Shown here: one piece after another, positions 25,094 to 34,392 of the stretch | Position numbering within the stretch: position 1 is the first letter of the stretch | Layout of the letters: each line of letters begins with the position of its first letter | Origin: Gudongella sp049310905 | GTDB lineage: Bacteria > Bacillota > Clostridia > Tissierellales > Tissierellaceae | Direction of reading: 5' to 3' | DNA length: 64,000 nucleotides | Assembly: GCF_049310905.1 (NCBI RefSeq) | Contig: NZ_JBMEMN010000005.1 | Location: forward strand, 1-64,000 | Notes under the pieces: generated by a model | Databases searched by the model: none | What the model was told of the DNA's origin: nothing | What the model saw: only the letters and a program-made list of their open reading frames with translations | Program-made: the position numbers and the translations under genes

Positions 25094-26074
25094 ATGGAGG
25101 AGAGAAAGCCACTTCTACAATTACAGAACCTAAAGAAATACTTTGATGTTAGCACAGGTTTCTTTAAGAGAGAAAAAGCTTATCTTACAGCAGTGGACGA
25201 TGTTACATTTGACATATACAAGGGCGAGACTTTTGGACTTGTAGGCGAGTCAGGCTGTGGAAAGTCAACACTTGGAAGAAGCGTTGTAAGGCTTTACGAA
25301 CCAACAGGCGGCAAGATACTTTACGACGGAGAGGACATAACAAACCTTTCCCAGCATGATATGATGAAATATAGAAAAAGACTGCAGATGATTTTTCAGG
25401 ATCCATATGCATCTCTAAATACTCGATTGACTGTTTCAGAGATTATTGGAGAGGGTATAGAAACACATAATCTGTATTCAGGCAAGGAAAAACTGGAAAA
25501 AATATACAACCTCTTGCAGACTGTTGGCCTTAAGCGTGAGCACGCCAGCAGATATCCACACGAGTTCTCTGGTGGACAGAGGCAGCGTATTGGCATTGCT
25601 AGATCTCTTGCAGTTGAACCAGATCTTATAGTTTGTGATGAGCCGATTTCAGCTCTTGACGTATCAATCCAGGCACAGGTTGTAAACATGCTCGAAGATC
25701 TGCAGAACGATATGGGACTGACATACTTGTTCATAGCCCATGACCTATCAATGGTTAAGCATATATCAGACCGTATTGGTGTAATGTATCTGGGAAAAAT
25801 GATGGAGATTACATCCAGCAAGGAACTTTACAAGAATCCTCTTCATCCTTATACACAGGCCTTGCTATCAGCAATTCCCATACCAGATCCAAAATCAAAC
25901 AAGATGGACAAGAGGATTATACTACAGGGTGATGTAAAAAGCCCTATAAATCCACCTGAAGGATGCAGATTCAGTTCAAGATGCAGATACTGCATGGACA
26001 TCTGTACAGAAGTAACTCCAGAGCTTAGAGAAGTTGAGCCTGGCCATTTTGTAGCCTGCCATCTTGTCAAATAA
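25094..26074 (+). CDS. oppF: Oligopeptide ABC transporter ATP-binding protein OppF
   Basis: The second ATPase of the importer, 326 residues. Walker A is GESGCGKST near residues 53-61, the signature FSGGQRQRIGIARSL near 157-171 and Walker B VCDEPISALDVS near 179-190. The C-terminal region carries the cysteine pattern CRFSSRCRYCMDIC, as in other OppF/DppF proteins. The ATG follows the oppD stop without a gap, so the two are probably translated together. The promoter for oppA begins inside its last codons. Confidence 0.95.
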   Translation: MEERKPLLQLQNLKKYFDVSTGFFKREKAYLTAVDDVTFDIYKGETFGLVGESGCGKSTLGRSVVRLYEPTGGKILYDGEDITNLSQHDMMKYRKRLQMIFQDPYASLNTRLTVSEIIGEGIETHNLYSGKEKLEKIYNLLQTVGLKREHASRYPHEFSGGQRQRIGIARSLAVEPDLIVCDEPISALDVSIQAQVVNMLEDLQNDMGLTYLFIAHDLSMVKHISDRIGVMYLGKMMEITSSKELYKNPLHPYTQALLSAIPIPDPKSNKMDKRIILQGDVKSPINPPEGCRFSSRCRYCMDICTEVTPELREVEPGHFVACHLVK

Positions 26075-26091
26075 GGAATTTGTGGTATAAT
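26064..26091 (+). promoter_or_regulatory. Separate promoter for oppA
   Basis: TTGTCA (26064-26069), inside the end of oppF, and TATAAT (26086-26091) with a 16-base spacer. It would give oppA higher expression than the membrane subunits. Confidence 0.65.
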
Positions 26092-26150
26092 AGAGTATAT
26101 TAAAAAAATTCTCATTATTTACCACATTTGTGTAGTAAATTTAAAGAGTA

Positions 26151-26178
26151 TTTAATCCAGGGTAACGCCCCGGTTTAA
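26151..26178 (+). promoter_or_regulatory. Hairpin in the oppA 5' leader
   Basis: TTTAATCC.GGG and CCC.GGTTTAAA can fold around TAACG. No T-run follows, so it is not a terminator; it may stabilise the oppA mRNA or mark a processing site. Confidence 0.4.
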
Positions 26179-26213
26179 ATAAAGGCAACATACATCATTA
26201 AGGAGGGGAAAAG

Positions 26214-27878
26214 ATGAATAAGAAACTATTAGCATTATTGTTGGTTTTGGCAATGTCAATAACAGTGTTGGCAGGTTGTAGTCAACCAGCAGAAGAACCC
26301 GCAGAAGAACCAGCTGAGCAGCCAGGAGAGCAGCCAGCAGAAGAACCTGCAGGCGATGAGTCGGTTTTCCTATGGAACGTAGGTGCTGACCCTAAGACTA
26401 TCGACCCTGTTCTTAACGGAGCAAGTGACGGTGGAGACGTAATCAACCAGACATTTGAAGGATTAGTAAGAGAGAAAAGTGGAGAAATTTACCCTGGTAT
26501 TGCTGAGACCTGGGATGTATCAGAAGATGGTATGACTGTAACTTTCAATTTGAGAGAGTCAAACTGGTCTGACGGCACACCACTAACAGCAAATGACTTC
26601 GTTTATTCCTGGAAAAGAGGAATGGATCCTGCAACAGCATCAGAGTATGCATGGATTTGGGAATATACAAACGTAGTTGGAGCATTTGACGCAGTAAACG
26701 GAGGATCGCTTGACGATGTTGGAGTAACTGCAGTAGATGATCTTACTCTAGAAGTTAAACTTGAAACTCCAACAGACTATATCGTAAGTTTGCTTTCATT
26801 CTACCACTTCCTGCCAACCAAGCAAGAAGCAGTTGAAGCTGGAGCGGATGGAGCATGGGCGAAAGATCCTGAGAACGCAATATCAAACGGACCTTTCAAA
26901 CTTACAAGCTACGAAATCGGTGGCGGACTTACATTAGTAAAGAATGACGAATACTGGAACGCTGAAGAAGTTAAGATTGACAGAATCGAAGGTAAATTTA
27001 TCGATGAGCAATCAACAGCTTTCCAAGCATATCAGAGTGGAGAGCTACACTTCCTACCTGATGTACCTCCAGCAGAAATACCAAGATTGATGGCAGAAGA
27101 TCCAAACTTCTTCGTATTCCCACTACTGGGAACTTACTACTACAACTACAACATGGATCTTGAGTTATTCCAAGATGTAAGAGTAAGAAAAGCGTTGAAC
27201 CTTGCAGTAGACAGATCACTAATAACAGAGACTATGGCTTCAGGTCAGATTCCAGCAGCTGGATTCGTTCCAGTAGGATTCCTTGATCATGAAGGAGAAG
27301 ACTTTGCTGAGAAATCCGGAACTTACGGAATACCAACAGATGACAGTCAAATAGAAGAAGCAAAAGCATTGTTGGCTGAAGCTGGATATCCAGACGGAGA
27401 AGGTTTCCCAGAGTTTACAATCATGTACAACACTTCAGAAGGACATCAGCAAGTAGCTGAACTTGTTCAGGAAATGCTTAAGACTAACCTTGGTATCGAG
27501 ACTCAACTTGAGAACCAAGAGTGGGCAGTATTCCAGGATACAAGAAAAGAAGGCGACTACGAGATGGCTAGAGGTGGATGGTTGACAGACTTTATGGACC
27601 CAATGGGACTACTTGCAATATTCACAACAGAAAATGCATACAACGATCCTAACTATAGTAACGCTAGATATGACGAGCTTCTTTCAACTGCTGCTAAGAC
27701 AAGAGGAGCAGAGCACTTTGAGGCACTTTATGAAGCACAGGAAATTCTTATGACAGAACTTCCAGTTATGCCAATCTACTACTATACAGACGTTATGCTA
27801 GTTTCTCCAGACCTAGTAGGATGGGACAGATCAGTTCTTGGAACTATCGACTTCTCAACTGCTGAATTGGTAAACTAA
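26214..27878 (+). CDS. oppA: Oligopeptide-binding lipoprotein OppA
   Basis: The substrate-binding protein of the importer, 554 residues. It has a lipoprotein signal peptide with lipobox LAGC and acylated cysteine C22, then a flexible Pro-Glu-rich linker to about residue 46. The SBP_bac_5 domain includes VREKSGEIYPGIAETWDVSE near 75-94 and LREKSNWSDG-like and NGPFKL segments. AGGAGGGG precedes the ATG. Its own promoter and the terminator downstream let it be made in excess over OppBCDF. The codon choice in this gene looks more uniform than in its neighbours, as in highly expressed genes (visual impression only). Confidence 0.94.
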   Translation: MNKKLLALLLVLAMSITVLAGCSQPAEEPAEEPAEQPGEQPAEEPAGDESVFLWNVGADPKTIDPVLNGASDGGDVINQTFEGLVREKSGEIYPGIAETWDVSEDGMTVTFNLRESNWSDGTPLTANDFVYSWKRGMDPATASEYAWIWEYTNVVGAFDAVNGGSLDDVGVTAVDDLTLEVKLETPTDYIVSLLSFYHFLPTKQEAVEAGADGAWAKDPENAISNGPFKLTSYEIGGGLTLVKNDEYWNAEEVKIDRIEGKFIDEQSTAFQAYQSGELHFLPDVPPAEIPRLMAEDPNFFVFPLLGTYYYNYNMDLELFQDVRVRKALNLAVDRSLITETMASGQIPAAGFVPVGFLDHEGEDFAEKSGTYGIPTDDSQIEEAKALLAEAGYPDGEGFPEFTIMYNTSEGHQQVAELVQEMLKTNLGIETQLENQEWAVFQDTRKEGDYEMARGGWLTDFMDPMGLLAIFTTENAYNDPNYSNARYDELLSTAAKTRGAEHFEALYEAQEILMTELPVMPIYYYTDVMLVSPDLVGWDRSVLGTIDFSTAELVN

Positions 27879-27896
27879 TCAGAAAGTAGATTAAGA

Positions 27897-27926
27897 ACCG
27901 CTGACCTTTTGGTCAGCGGTTTTTTA
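27897..27926 (+). terminator. Terminator after oppA
   Basis: ACCGCTGACC and GGTCAGCGGT form a perfect 10-bp stem with a TTTT loop and a T-run. Confidence 0.95.
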
Positions 27927-27966
27927 GTCTGGATTTTTCAGGAAATTATTTCGAGTCAGTAATTAA

Positions 27967-27995
27967 TTGTTAATCTTTCTGAATTATGATAAAAT
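27967..27995 (+). promoter_or_regulatory. Promoter of the MFS gene
   Basis: TTGTTA (27967-27972) and TAAAAT (27990-27995) with a 17-base spacer. The transcript would start near 28002, which argues against the ATG at 28003 as the true start. Confidence 0.5.
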
Positions 27996-28029
27996 CATCT
28001 AAATGCGTGTTTTTGAAAGAAGGGGTAAA

Positions 28030-29232
28030 TTGAACAGTCAATTCAAAAAGGTAATGATTTTTTCATCACTAATTTTTATTACAGCAAACTTTCATCATCC
28101 TGTTAATCCAACTTATTTTACAATGCTTGATTTACCAAGTCATGTCTTTGGTACATCCTTTGCCGTGATGGTATTTGCATCTTTTCTGACTTCACCTTTG
28201 TGGGGAAGCTGGGGGGATAATAAAAGCCGTAAGATGACACTAGTATATTCAACTATTCTTTATGGAACTTCACAACTTCTCTACGGAATGGCGAATAATA
28301 TTTGGCAGATTTTAATTATGCGAGGAATTGCTGGTCTCTTCACCGGAGGATTTATGGTAGGACTGATGGCAATGGTTGTTGATGTAAGCACAGAAGAAAA
28401 AAGAGGAGAAAGGATTGCAACCTACTCAGCCCTAATGAGTGTGTCCATGGCTGTGGGCTTCCTTACAGGAGGTGCTCTTGGTTATTTACCAATAAGGTAT
28501 GTGTTTTTTATCCAGGGAGCTGTTATGATTTTAATCGGTATTGGAATATATATATTTATGGATGAGTCAAACAAGCCTTTGAGAAAAGGATCAAAGCCTC
28601 AGTTTATCTGGAATATTCTTGGTGATAAAGAAAAGCGGGAAGCAGTTTTTACTCCTTGGATTCTATCATTTTTAGGGATAACATTTTTCGCATTCATAGC
28701 ATATTCAAGCAATAATAATGCCTTCAACTATTATTTAAGAGATGAATTAAACTTTGAACCAATAGTTAATGGCATCTGGAAAGCTACAACCGGTATAATA
28801 GGTCTTGTTGCCAATTTAACCATCAACGTTTGGATAGTAAGGAAGACTGAACTCAAGACTTCTCTGAGAGTCTTGCTGGGCTTGGCTCTTATGGCAGCAA
28901 CAATGATATATCTTAAGGATTCAACATATCCATTTATGCTTTGGAGTCTCTTGTATTTTACCTTCCATACCATATTATTTCCATTGCTTCAAAACTTTGC
29001 AGTTGAGGATTCGCATCACGGAGCAGGATTTATGTCCGGTATCTTTAATGCAATCAAGGCATTGGGTGAGATGTCTGGAGCTATAATTGCTGGATTTGCT
29101 TACGGATTAGGCAGCAAGGTACCATTTCTATTATCTGCAGCAGCCCTTTTAATCGCGCTCATTCTAGGATTAATACAATTAATGCCAAGAAACAAGGACA
29201 AGAGACTTGCAAGGGAGAGTAAAAACATATAG
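28030..29232 (+). CDS. Major facilitator superfamily transporter
   Basis: A 400-residue membrane protein with about 12 hydrophobic segments. The MFS loop 2-3 signature appears as GSWGDNKSRKMTLVYST near residues 59-75. The TTG at 28030 is preferred as start: GAAGGGG lies just upstream, and the ATG 27 bases earlier coincides with the predicted transcript start. The pattern recalls drug-efflux-type carriers, but the substrate is unknown. The small membrane peptide gene follows after 36 bases and may be co-transcribed. Confidence 0.82.
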   Translation: MNSQFKKVMIFSSLIFITANFHHPVNPTYFTMLDLPSHVFGTSFAVMVFASFLTSPLWGSWGDNKSRKMTLVYSTILYGTSQLLYGMANNIWQILIMRGIAGLFTGGFMVGLMAMVVDVSTEEKRGERIATYSALMSVSMAVGFLTGGALGYLPIRYVFFIQGAVMILIGIGIYIFMDESNKPLRKGSKPQFIWNILGDKEKREAVFTPWILSFLGITFFAFIAYSSNNNAFNYYLRDELNFEPIVNGIWKATTGIIGLVANLTINVWIVRKTELKTSLRVLLGLALMAATMIYLKDSTYPFMLWSLLYFTFHTILFPLLQNFAVEDSHHGAGFMSGIFNAIKALGEMSGAIIAGFAYGLGSKVPFLLSAAALLIALILGLIQLMPRNKDKRLARESKNI

Positions 29233-29268
29233 AATGAAGACAAAGGTAAAATATTGGAGGAAGATAAT

Positions 29269-29370
29269 ATGCATATTCGAGACAAGAAGAAAATTACGAT
29301 GATAATAGTAATAGTCATTGCATTTGCAATGATTGCGCCATTGCTTTTAAATGCCTTGTACTACATTTAA
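29269..29370 (+). CDS. 33-residue single-pass membrane peptide (Prli42-like?)
   Basis: A short frame reads M-H-I-R-D-K-K-K, then a hydrophobic helix of about 20 residues (ITMIIVIVIAFAMIAPLL) and ends NALYYI. TTGGAGG lies 8 bases before the ATG and a strong terminator follows 27 bases after the stop, so this is very likely a real gene. The layout, with a basic N-terminus and one helix at about 31-33 residues, resembles the stressosome anchor Prli42 of Firmicutes. No stressosome genes are in the window, so that identity is only a suggestion. Confidence 0.65.
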   Translation: MHIRDKKKITMIIVIVIAFAMIAPLLLNALYYI

Positions 29371-29396
29371 TTGATTAAAAAAGAATAAGATATGTG

Positions 29397-29423
29397 AACC
29401 AGACCTCGTGTCTGGTTTTTTTC
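29397..29423 (+). terminator. Terminator after the small membrane peptide gene
   Basis: AACCAGAC and GTCTGGTT form a perfect 8-bp stem followed by Ts. Confidence 0.9.
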
Positions 29424-29520
29424 TGCCCGAAAAAATTTAAAAGCTCTTCTAAATTATCGGTATTGGAAGATTTCCTGGGTATAAGCAATGTAAGTGATAC
29501 TCAATGTGGGAGGGATGACA

Positions 29521-31860
29521 ATGAAGGACAAGTTTAGACTAGAGCCAGAGGAGCTTACAAGTATTTGCAGGCAGGAAGATCTGGAATTTGAAACGACTGA
29601 AAATATGAATACACTTAAAGGGATCATCGGCCAGGACAGAGGAACTCAAGCACTTGGATTTGGACTTAAAATCAAGAAAAAAGGCTACAATATCTATGTT
29701 TCAGGTTTAAGTGGGACAGGTAGAAGTACATTTACCTATTCCATTGCAGAAGGATATTCAAAACAGGAGCCTGTTCCACTGGACTGGGTTTATGTGTATA
29801 ACTTCAATAGAAAAGAGTCCCCTAAAGCACTTTCGTTCAAACCTGGACACGGTAAAGAGTTCAAAAAAGAGCTGGAAGAATTTATTGAACATTTAAGAAA
29901 AACCATACCAGAGACATTTGCGGGGATAGAATATGAAACCAGAAAGAATGATGTCCTTAGAATTTTCAATCAGAAAAAAGGAGATGTTCTTAAAAAGCTA
30001 AATGAGAAGTCGGCTGAGTTTGGGTTTGTGTATACTCCAAGTGAACAGGGACTTGTTTCAATTCCCATGAAGGATGGGAAACCCATCAATGAAGAGGAAT
30101 ATGCGGATCTTTCAATAGATGAGAGGGAAGAGATGATGGAGAAGTATGAGGAGCTCAGAATAGCAACTGTTGAGGAGTTCAATGACCTTAGACTTCTGGA
30201 TGAGGAACTGGCTGACAACTTAGATCAGCTTGATAAGAATGTGGTAATGGAAATAATCAGATATGATATTAAGAAGCTAATGGATAAGTACGGCGATAGA
30301 GCTGCAACTGCAATATATCTTAATGAACTTGAAAAAGATATTCTTGAGAACCTGGGCAAGTTCAAGAATAAAAATGCCCCTAAAAACATCTCATTGTTTG
30401 AAATGCCTACAGGAAATGACGAGAACTTCTTTATTAGGTACAAGGTGAATTTATTTGTAGATAACAGTCAGCTTGAAAATGCACCTATTATCAATGAGTC
30501 AAATCCAATTTATAATAATTTAATGGGTCACATAGAATACAAAAGCCAGATGGGTGTATTAACTACTGATTTTACACAAATAAAGTCAGGTTCACTTCAT
30601 CAGGCCAACGGAGGATATATAATCTTTCAGATGAAGGAAATCCTCAATAATCCCATATCATGGGAAATGTTAAAAAGATCGTTGAAAACAAACGAAATAA
30701 ATATTGAAAACTATAACAGACTAATGGGAATGGCAGTAACTGCAACACTAAAACCAGAGCCAATACCTCTGAATGTTAAGGTAATAATAATAGGTGATGA
30801 CTACACCTACAGTATTCTCTACAACTATGACGATGACTTCAGGAAGTTGTTCAAGGTAATGGCTGACTTTGATATTGAAATGGATAAAAGTAGCGAAAAC
30901 TTGAAAAGAATGGGCGAGTTCATTGCCAACCATTGTAAGGAAAGCAATATAAAGAACTTTGAGAAAATGGCAGTAGCAAGAGTAGTTGAATATAGTACAA
31001 GGCTGGCTGGACACCAGGATAAACTAAGTACCCAATTCAATCAGATAATTGAGATCCTGTACGAGGCTGACTTCTGGGCAGCAGAAGAAGGGTCTGACCT
31101 CGTGTATGAGAAGCATGTTAAAAAGGCTATAGAAGAAAAAGTTTACCGTTCCAACAAGTACGAACAGAAGCTAAATGAAATGTTCCTTGAAGGGATACTC
31201 CTTATTGACATAGACGGTGAGGAAGTTGGACAGATTAACGGACTTGCAGTTATGGGAACCGGTGAATACAGCTTCGGTAAACCAAGTAGAATAACTGCTA
31301 CGGTATACAGTGGAGAAGAAGGAGTAATTAACATTGAAAGGGAAGCAAAACAAAGTGGTCGTATGCATGACAAGGGAGTTCTTATTCTAAGTGGCTATCT
31401 TGGCCAACGATATGCAAGAAAGCGACCGCTTGGAATAAGCATAGGACTTGGATTTGAGCAGAGTTATTCAATGATTGATGGAGATAGTGCTTCCAGCACA
31501 GAACTTTATGCAATCCTTTCATCAATGGCGGATGTACCCATCAAGCAATATCTTGCTGTTACTGGATCTGTAAATCAGAAAGGAGAGGTTCAACCCATAG
31601 GGGGAGTCAATGAAAAAATAGAAGGCTTCTACCAGGTATGCAAATTGATTGGTCTTACTGGAAAACAGGGTGTTGTGATACCAAGGACTAACGTAAAAAA
31701 TCTTGTACTGAAGGAAGATGTGATTGAAGCAGTAGAAAAAGGAGATTTTCATATCTATGCCATTGATAATGTTGAAGAAGGAATTCAGATCTTGACGGAT
31801 AAAACAATTGAAGAGCTGGATGAAATCATCAACAGGAAACTTGATGAAATAAGCAACTAA
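29521..31860 (+). CDS. Lon-like (LonB-type) ATP-dependent protease
   Basis: A 779-residue AAA+ protease of the soluble bacterial Lon-like family. The P-loop GLSGTGRST near residues 61-69 has Arg where Lys is usual. A long helical insert (about 130-300) and the segment LHQANGGYIIFQMKEIL precede the S16 protease domain. The catalytic dyad is S656 in DGDSASS and K699 in GGVNEKIEG. The ATG at 29521 lies 6 bases after GGGAGGG; an ATG two codons earlier is too close. It likely degrades misfolded or regulatory cytoplasmic proteins. It is monocistronic or co-transcribed with the PatB-type gene 49 bases downstream. Confidence 0.88.
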   Translation: MKDKFRLEPEELTSICRQEDLEFETTENMNTLKGIIGQDRGTQALGFGLKIKKKGYNIYVSGLSGTGRSTFTYSIAEGYSKQEPVPLDWVYVYNFNRKESPKALSFKPGHGKEFKKELEEFIEHLRKTIPETFAGIEYETRKNDVLRIFNQKKGDVLKKLNEKSAEFGFVYTPSEQGLVSIPMKDGKPINEEEYADLSIDEREEMMEKYEELRIATVEEFNDLRLLDEELADNLDQLDKNVVMEIIRYDIKKLMDKYGDRAATAIYLNELEKDILENLGKFKNKNAPKNISLFEMPTGNDENFFIRYKVNLFVDNSQLENAPIINESNPIYNNLMGHIEYKSQMGVLTTDFTQIKSGSLHQANGGYIIFQMKEILNNPISWEMLKRSLKTNEINIENYNRLMGMAVTATLKPEPIPLNVKVIIIGDDYTYSILYNYDDDFRKLFKVMADFDIEMDKSSENLKRMGEFIANHCKESNIKNFEKMAVARVVEYSTRLAGHQDKLSTQFNQIIEILYEADFWAAEEGSDLVYEKHVKKAIEEKVYRSNKYEQKLNEMFLEGILLIDIDGEEVGQINGLAVMGTGEYSFGKPSRITATVYSGEEGVINIEREAKQSGRMHDKGVLILSGYLGQRYARKRPLGISIGLGFEQSYSMIDGDSASSTELYAILSSMADVPIKQYLAVTGSVNQKGEVQPIGGVNEKIEGFYQVCKLIGLTGKQGVVIPRTNVKNLVLKEDVIEAVEKGDFHIYAIDNVEEGIQILTDKTIEELDEIINRKLDEISN

Positions 31861-31909
31861 ACTAGTTGATTTAAATCGAAAACAATAATGAAAAAACAGG
31901 AGGATGAAT

Positions 31910-33100
31910 ATGACATATAATTTTGATGAAATTATTGATAGAAGCGGAACCTATTCGGCAAAGTGGGATAAGGATGTTCAGGAGGAGCTCTTTGGAGAAT
32001 CCGGACTACTTCCCTACTGGGTTGCCGATATGGAATTTAAGGCTGCTCCGGAGATTCTGGACGCTCTAGGCAAAAGAGTTGAGCATGGAATATTTGGATA
32101 TACAGCAAGACCATCGGAATACTATCAGTTGGTTATAGACTGGACAAAAAAGAGGTTCGGATGGGACATTGAAAGAGAATGGATGCTTTTTACACCAGGA
32201 ATAGTTCCAGGTACCAATTATGTAATCCAGGCTCTTACGGAGGAAGGTGAGGGTGTAATAATAAACGAGCCTGTTTATTATCCATTTTCAAACAGTATCA
32301 AGGAAAACAGAAGAGAAGTAGTTAATTCACCTCTTGTTTTGAAAGACAATCGATATTACATTGATTTTGAGGATTTTGAAGAAAAGGCTAAGGATCCAAA
32401 CAACAAGTTGTTTATTCTTTGCAGTCCCCACAACCCAGTTTCAAGGGTCTGGTCAGAGGATGAGCTTAGAAGAGTCGGAGAAATCTGTCTTGAAAACAAT
32501 GTCTACGTTTTATCTGATGAAATTCATAATGACCTGATCCTAGGAACCAACAAGCATACCATGTTTGCATCAGTGGATAAAAGATTTGAAGAGACTTCAA
32601 TTACTGCCACATCGACCACAAAGACCTTTAACCTTGCAGGATTCTATGCTTCAAATATAATAATCCCTAATAAAAAAATAAGGGATAGGGTGGAGAAGGT
32701 CCTCTTGAAGAATAGTATTGGCAGTCAAGGACCATTAAGTGTTGAAGCCGTTATGGCAGCATACCGATATGGAGAGCCTTGGCTGGAGGAGTTATTGAAG
32801 TATCTGCAGGAGAATGTTGTTTTTACAAGAAAATATCTTAAAGAAAGACTTACTGATATTGATTTTACTGAAACAGAGGGAACCTACCTTATGTGGATTG
32901 ACTTTAGAGCATATGAAAAGGATGGGAAAACTTTGGAGAAGGTTCTTGTCGAGAAGGGTGGAGTTGCACTTGATGGAGGCACCTGGTTCGGCGATGGTGG
33001 AGATGGATTTATGAGACTTAATATTGCCGCTCCAAGGAAATTCCTTGAAGAGGGATTGGATAGAGTGGCGAAGGCGATAAAAGAGGAGTATATTGATTAA
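31910..33100 (+). CDS. PatB/MalY-type PLP-dependent C-S lyase/aminotransferase
   Basis: A 396-residue fold-type I PLP enzyme. The N-terminal DRSGTYSAKWD and LPYWVADMEFKAAPEI patterns are typical of the MalY/PatB branch, which cleaves cystathionine and other cysteine conjugates. The PLP lysine is K238 in TTKTFNLAGF, and the SDEIHNDL segment near residues 202-209 holds the aspartate that contacts the PLP nitrogen. AGGAGG is 6 bases before the ATG at 31910; an ATG six bases earlier overlaps it. It may provide homocysteine, or release sulfide and pyruvate from cysteine. Aminotransferase activity is also possible. Confidence 0.88.
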   Translation: MTYNFDEIIDRSGTYSAKWDKDVQEELFGESGLLPYWVADMEFKAAPEILDALGKRVEHGIFGYTARPSEYYQLVIDWTKKRFGWDIEREWMLFTPGIVPGTNYVIQALTEEGEGVIINEPVYYPFSNSIKENRREVVNSPLVLKDNRYYIDFEDFEEKAKDPNNKLFILCSPHNPVSRVWSEDELRRVGEICLENNVYVLSDEIHNDLILGTNKHTMFASVDKRFEETSITATSTTKTFNLAGFYASNIIIPNKKIRDRVEKVLLKNSIGSQGPLSVEAVMAAYRYGEPWLEELLKYLQENVVFTRKYLKERLTDIDFTETEGTYLMWIDFRAYEKDGKTLEKVLVEKGGVALDGGTWFGDGGDGFMRLNIAAPRKFLEEGLDRVAKAIKEEYID

Positions 33101-33158
33101 TAGCAATTATACCCTGTTATCCCGACTCTAATGGAGGGATCTCGTTTGAAGATTCTTC

Positions 33159-33330
33159 GGAAAGTATAATGAACCACTCTCGGATTAAAGCTCAGAGATT
33201 TATCACACTCGTTTCGAAAATTGACTTGCAAACTCGCTTCGCTCAGACATGCAAGTCAAAACGATTTTCTCACTTCGAGTGAAAAATCTAGCTGATCTTT
33301 CCATATGTTCGCTTTTCATTAATACTTTCC
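33159..33330. repeat. Long nested palindrome of about 170 bp
   Basis: GGAAAGTATAATGAA at 33159-33173 pairs with TTCATTAATACTTTCC at 33315-33330 (one extra base). The core TTGACTTGCA/TGCAAGTCAA at 33221-33230 and 33250-33259 is perfect, and CACTCG/CGAGTG at 33206-33211/33276-33281 lies between. All share one centre near 33240-33245, so the region folds into a single long imperfect hairpin. Its tip contains ACTCGCTTCGCTCAGACA, a word that recurs in repeats of many genomes. No coding sequence is visible. MITE- or REP-like element, fold-back type. Confidence 0.65.
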
Positions 33331-33474
33331 TTGCTTCGCCCGTAATGTGGGATTATCTTCATGGGTTTCCGACAATAGAAGCTAGAACAATCTAAGATTT
33401 TGAGTTGTTCCTTTAAGAGGATATCCGAACTCAGACTTGTAGTCGATTATTTAGAATAATGATAGAGAAAAGTT

Positions 33475-33551
33475 AGGGTCCAAGACTCTTCGCCATGCTC
33501 AGAGTGACAATTATCTTGTCTTCCTGAGCGTAACGAAGGATCCTGGACCCT
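33475..33551. repeat. Hairpin repeat, second copy of the 18421-18497 element
   Basis: AGGGTCCA and TGGACCCT form the outer stem, CTTCG...GCTCAG and CTGAGC...CGAAG the inner. Both sequence and layout match 18421-18497, and both are followed by TCTTAGATATTA. Together with the palindrome at 33159-33330 it fills the 508-base gap between the PatB-type gene and the SLH-like gene. The remaining bases (33101-33158, 33331-33474) hold no recognised feature. Confidence 0.7.
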
Positions 33552-33608
33552 GTATTTATTTATGATTTTTCTCTTACCTCTTAGATATTAGATCTTAACT
33601 ATTTTCTG

Positions 33609-34235
33609 TTATTCATTTTCTTCCTTCTCTTCTTCATAAGGCTTAAGATCCAGTTCCAACACTTCCGCAAGTGTCAGTGGACTTCCCTTCTTATTAAGCT
33701 TCAATGCATTAAGTGTCATTTCTGCCATGGTTTTTCTAAGGAGATAACCATCAGGATTCACATTAATTCCTTTCATCAGTCCCAATTTATTGGAAATTTC
33801 AGGTACGGAATCATATAGTCCTGATTCTTCACGATAGTCAAGTACTCTCAATAGCAATACCTGGAAGTCTCTTACCTTAACATTGCGACCAAATCCAAAG
33901 TTTCCGTCATTCATTCCTATAATTAGATTCTTATCCACTGCCCATTGAATGAATCCATGGTAGTAGGTATTGTTTTCATCAAGGTCATCGAAATCTGCAG
34001 GAAGCAGATAAGTTGTCGCTTTGTTTTCTTCTTTGTATAATCTACTAATGAGAACGACCATATCCTGTCTTTTCAAGTAATTGGAAAGCATCAGGTTTCC
34101 TTCGCTGTCTCCTTTTAAAACTCCGAGTTCTTTAAGCACTTCAGGAGGTGTTTTATCTTGTGCAAATGCTGCTGAACCGGAAAGAAGGGATATGAATATA
34201 AGTGATACCAATAAAAGCAATGCAATTTTTTTCAC
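33609..34235 (-). CDS. Secreted SLH-domain-like protein
   Basis: A 208-residue protein with a Sec signal peptide (MKKIALLLLVSLIFISLLSG, cleavage probably after AFA near residue 25). The rest resembles S-layer homology repeats: a conserved DFDDLDENNTYYHGFIQWAV segment near residues 82-101 is followed by GMNDGNFGFGRNVKVRDFQVLLLRVLDY. This matches the SLH pattern in which a gently hydrophobic helix is followed by a G-x-F-x-P/N-like turn. About two SLH-like units fit. The start is GTG at 34235 with AAAGGGGA upstream. It may bind secondary wall polymers or serve as a small surface adaptor. The C-terminal tail is acidic. Confidence 0.7.
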   Translation of the reverse strand: MKKIALLLLVSLIFISLLSGSAAFAQDKTPPEVLKELGVLKGDSEGNLMLSNYLKRQDMVVLISRLYKEENKATTYLLPADFDDLDENNTYYHGFIQWAVDKNLIIGMNDGNFGFGRNVKVRDFQVLLLRVLDYREESGLYDSVPEISNKLGLMKGINVNPDGYLLRKTMAEMTLNALKLNKKGSPLTLAEVLELDLKPYEEEKEENE

Positions 34236-34320
34236 TAAGAATTCCCCTTTCCATCTTTAATCCTATTTATAGTATACAATGAAAAAGTCAAGGCTGATAT
34301 TAAGTTATCATGACAAAGTA

Positions 34321-34349
34321 TTGTAGCCAACGCTTTAATAGTGTAAAAT
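34321..34349 (+). promoter_or_regulatory. pyrG promoter
   Basis: TTGTAG (34321-34326) and TAAAAT (34344-34349) with a 17-base spacer, about 44 bases before the pyrG start. Confidence 0.55.
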
Positions 34350-34392
34350 ATTAACGTTAGGAACTATCAAGAATCTATCGGGAGGAAAGTTT

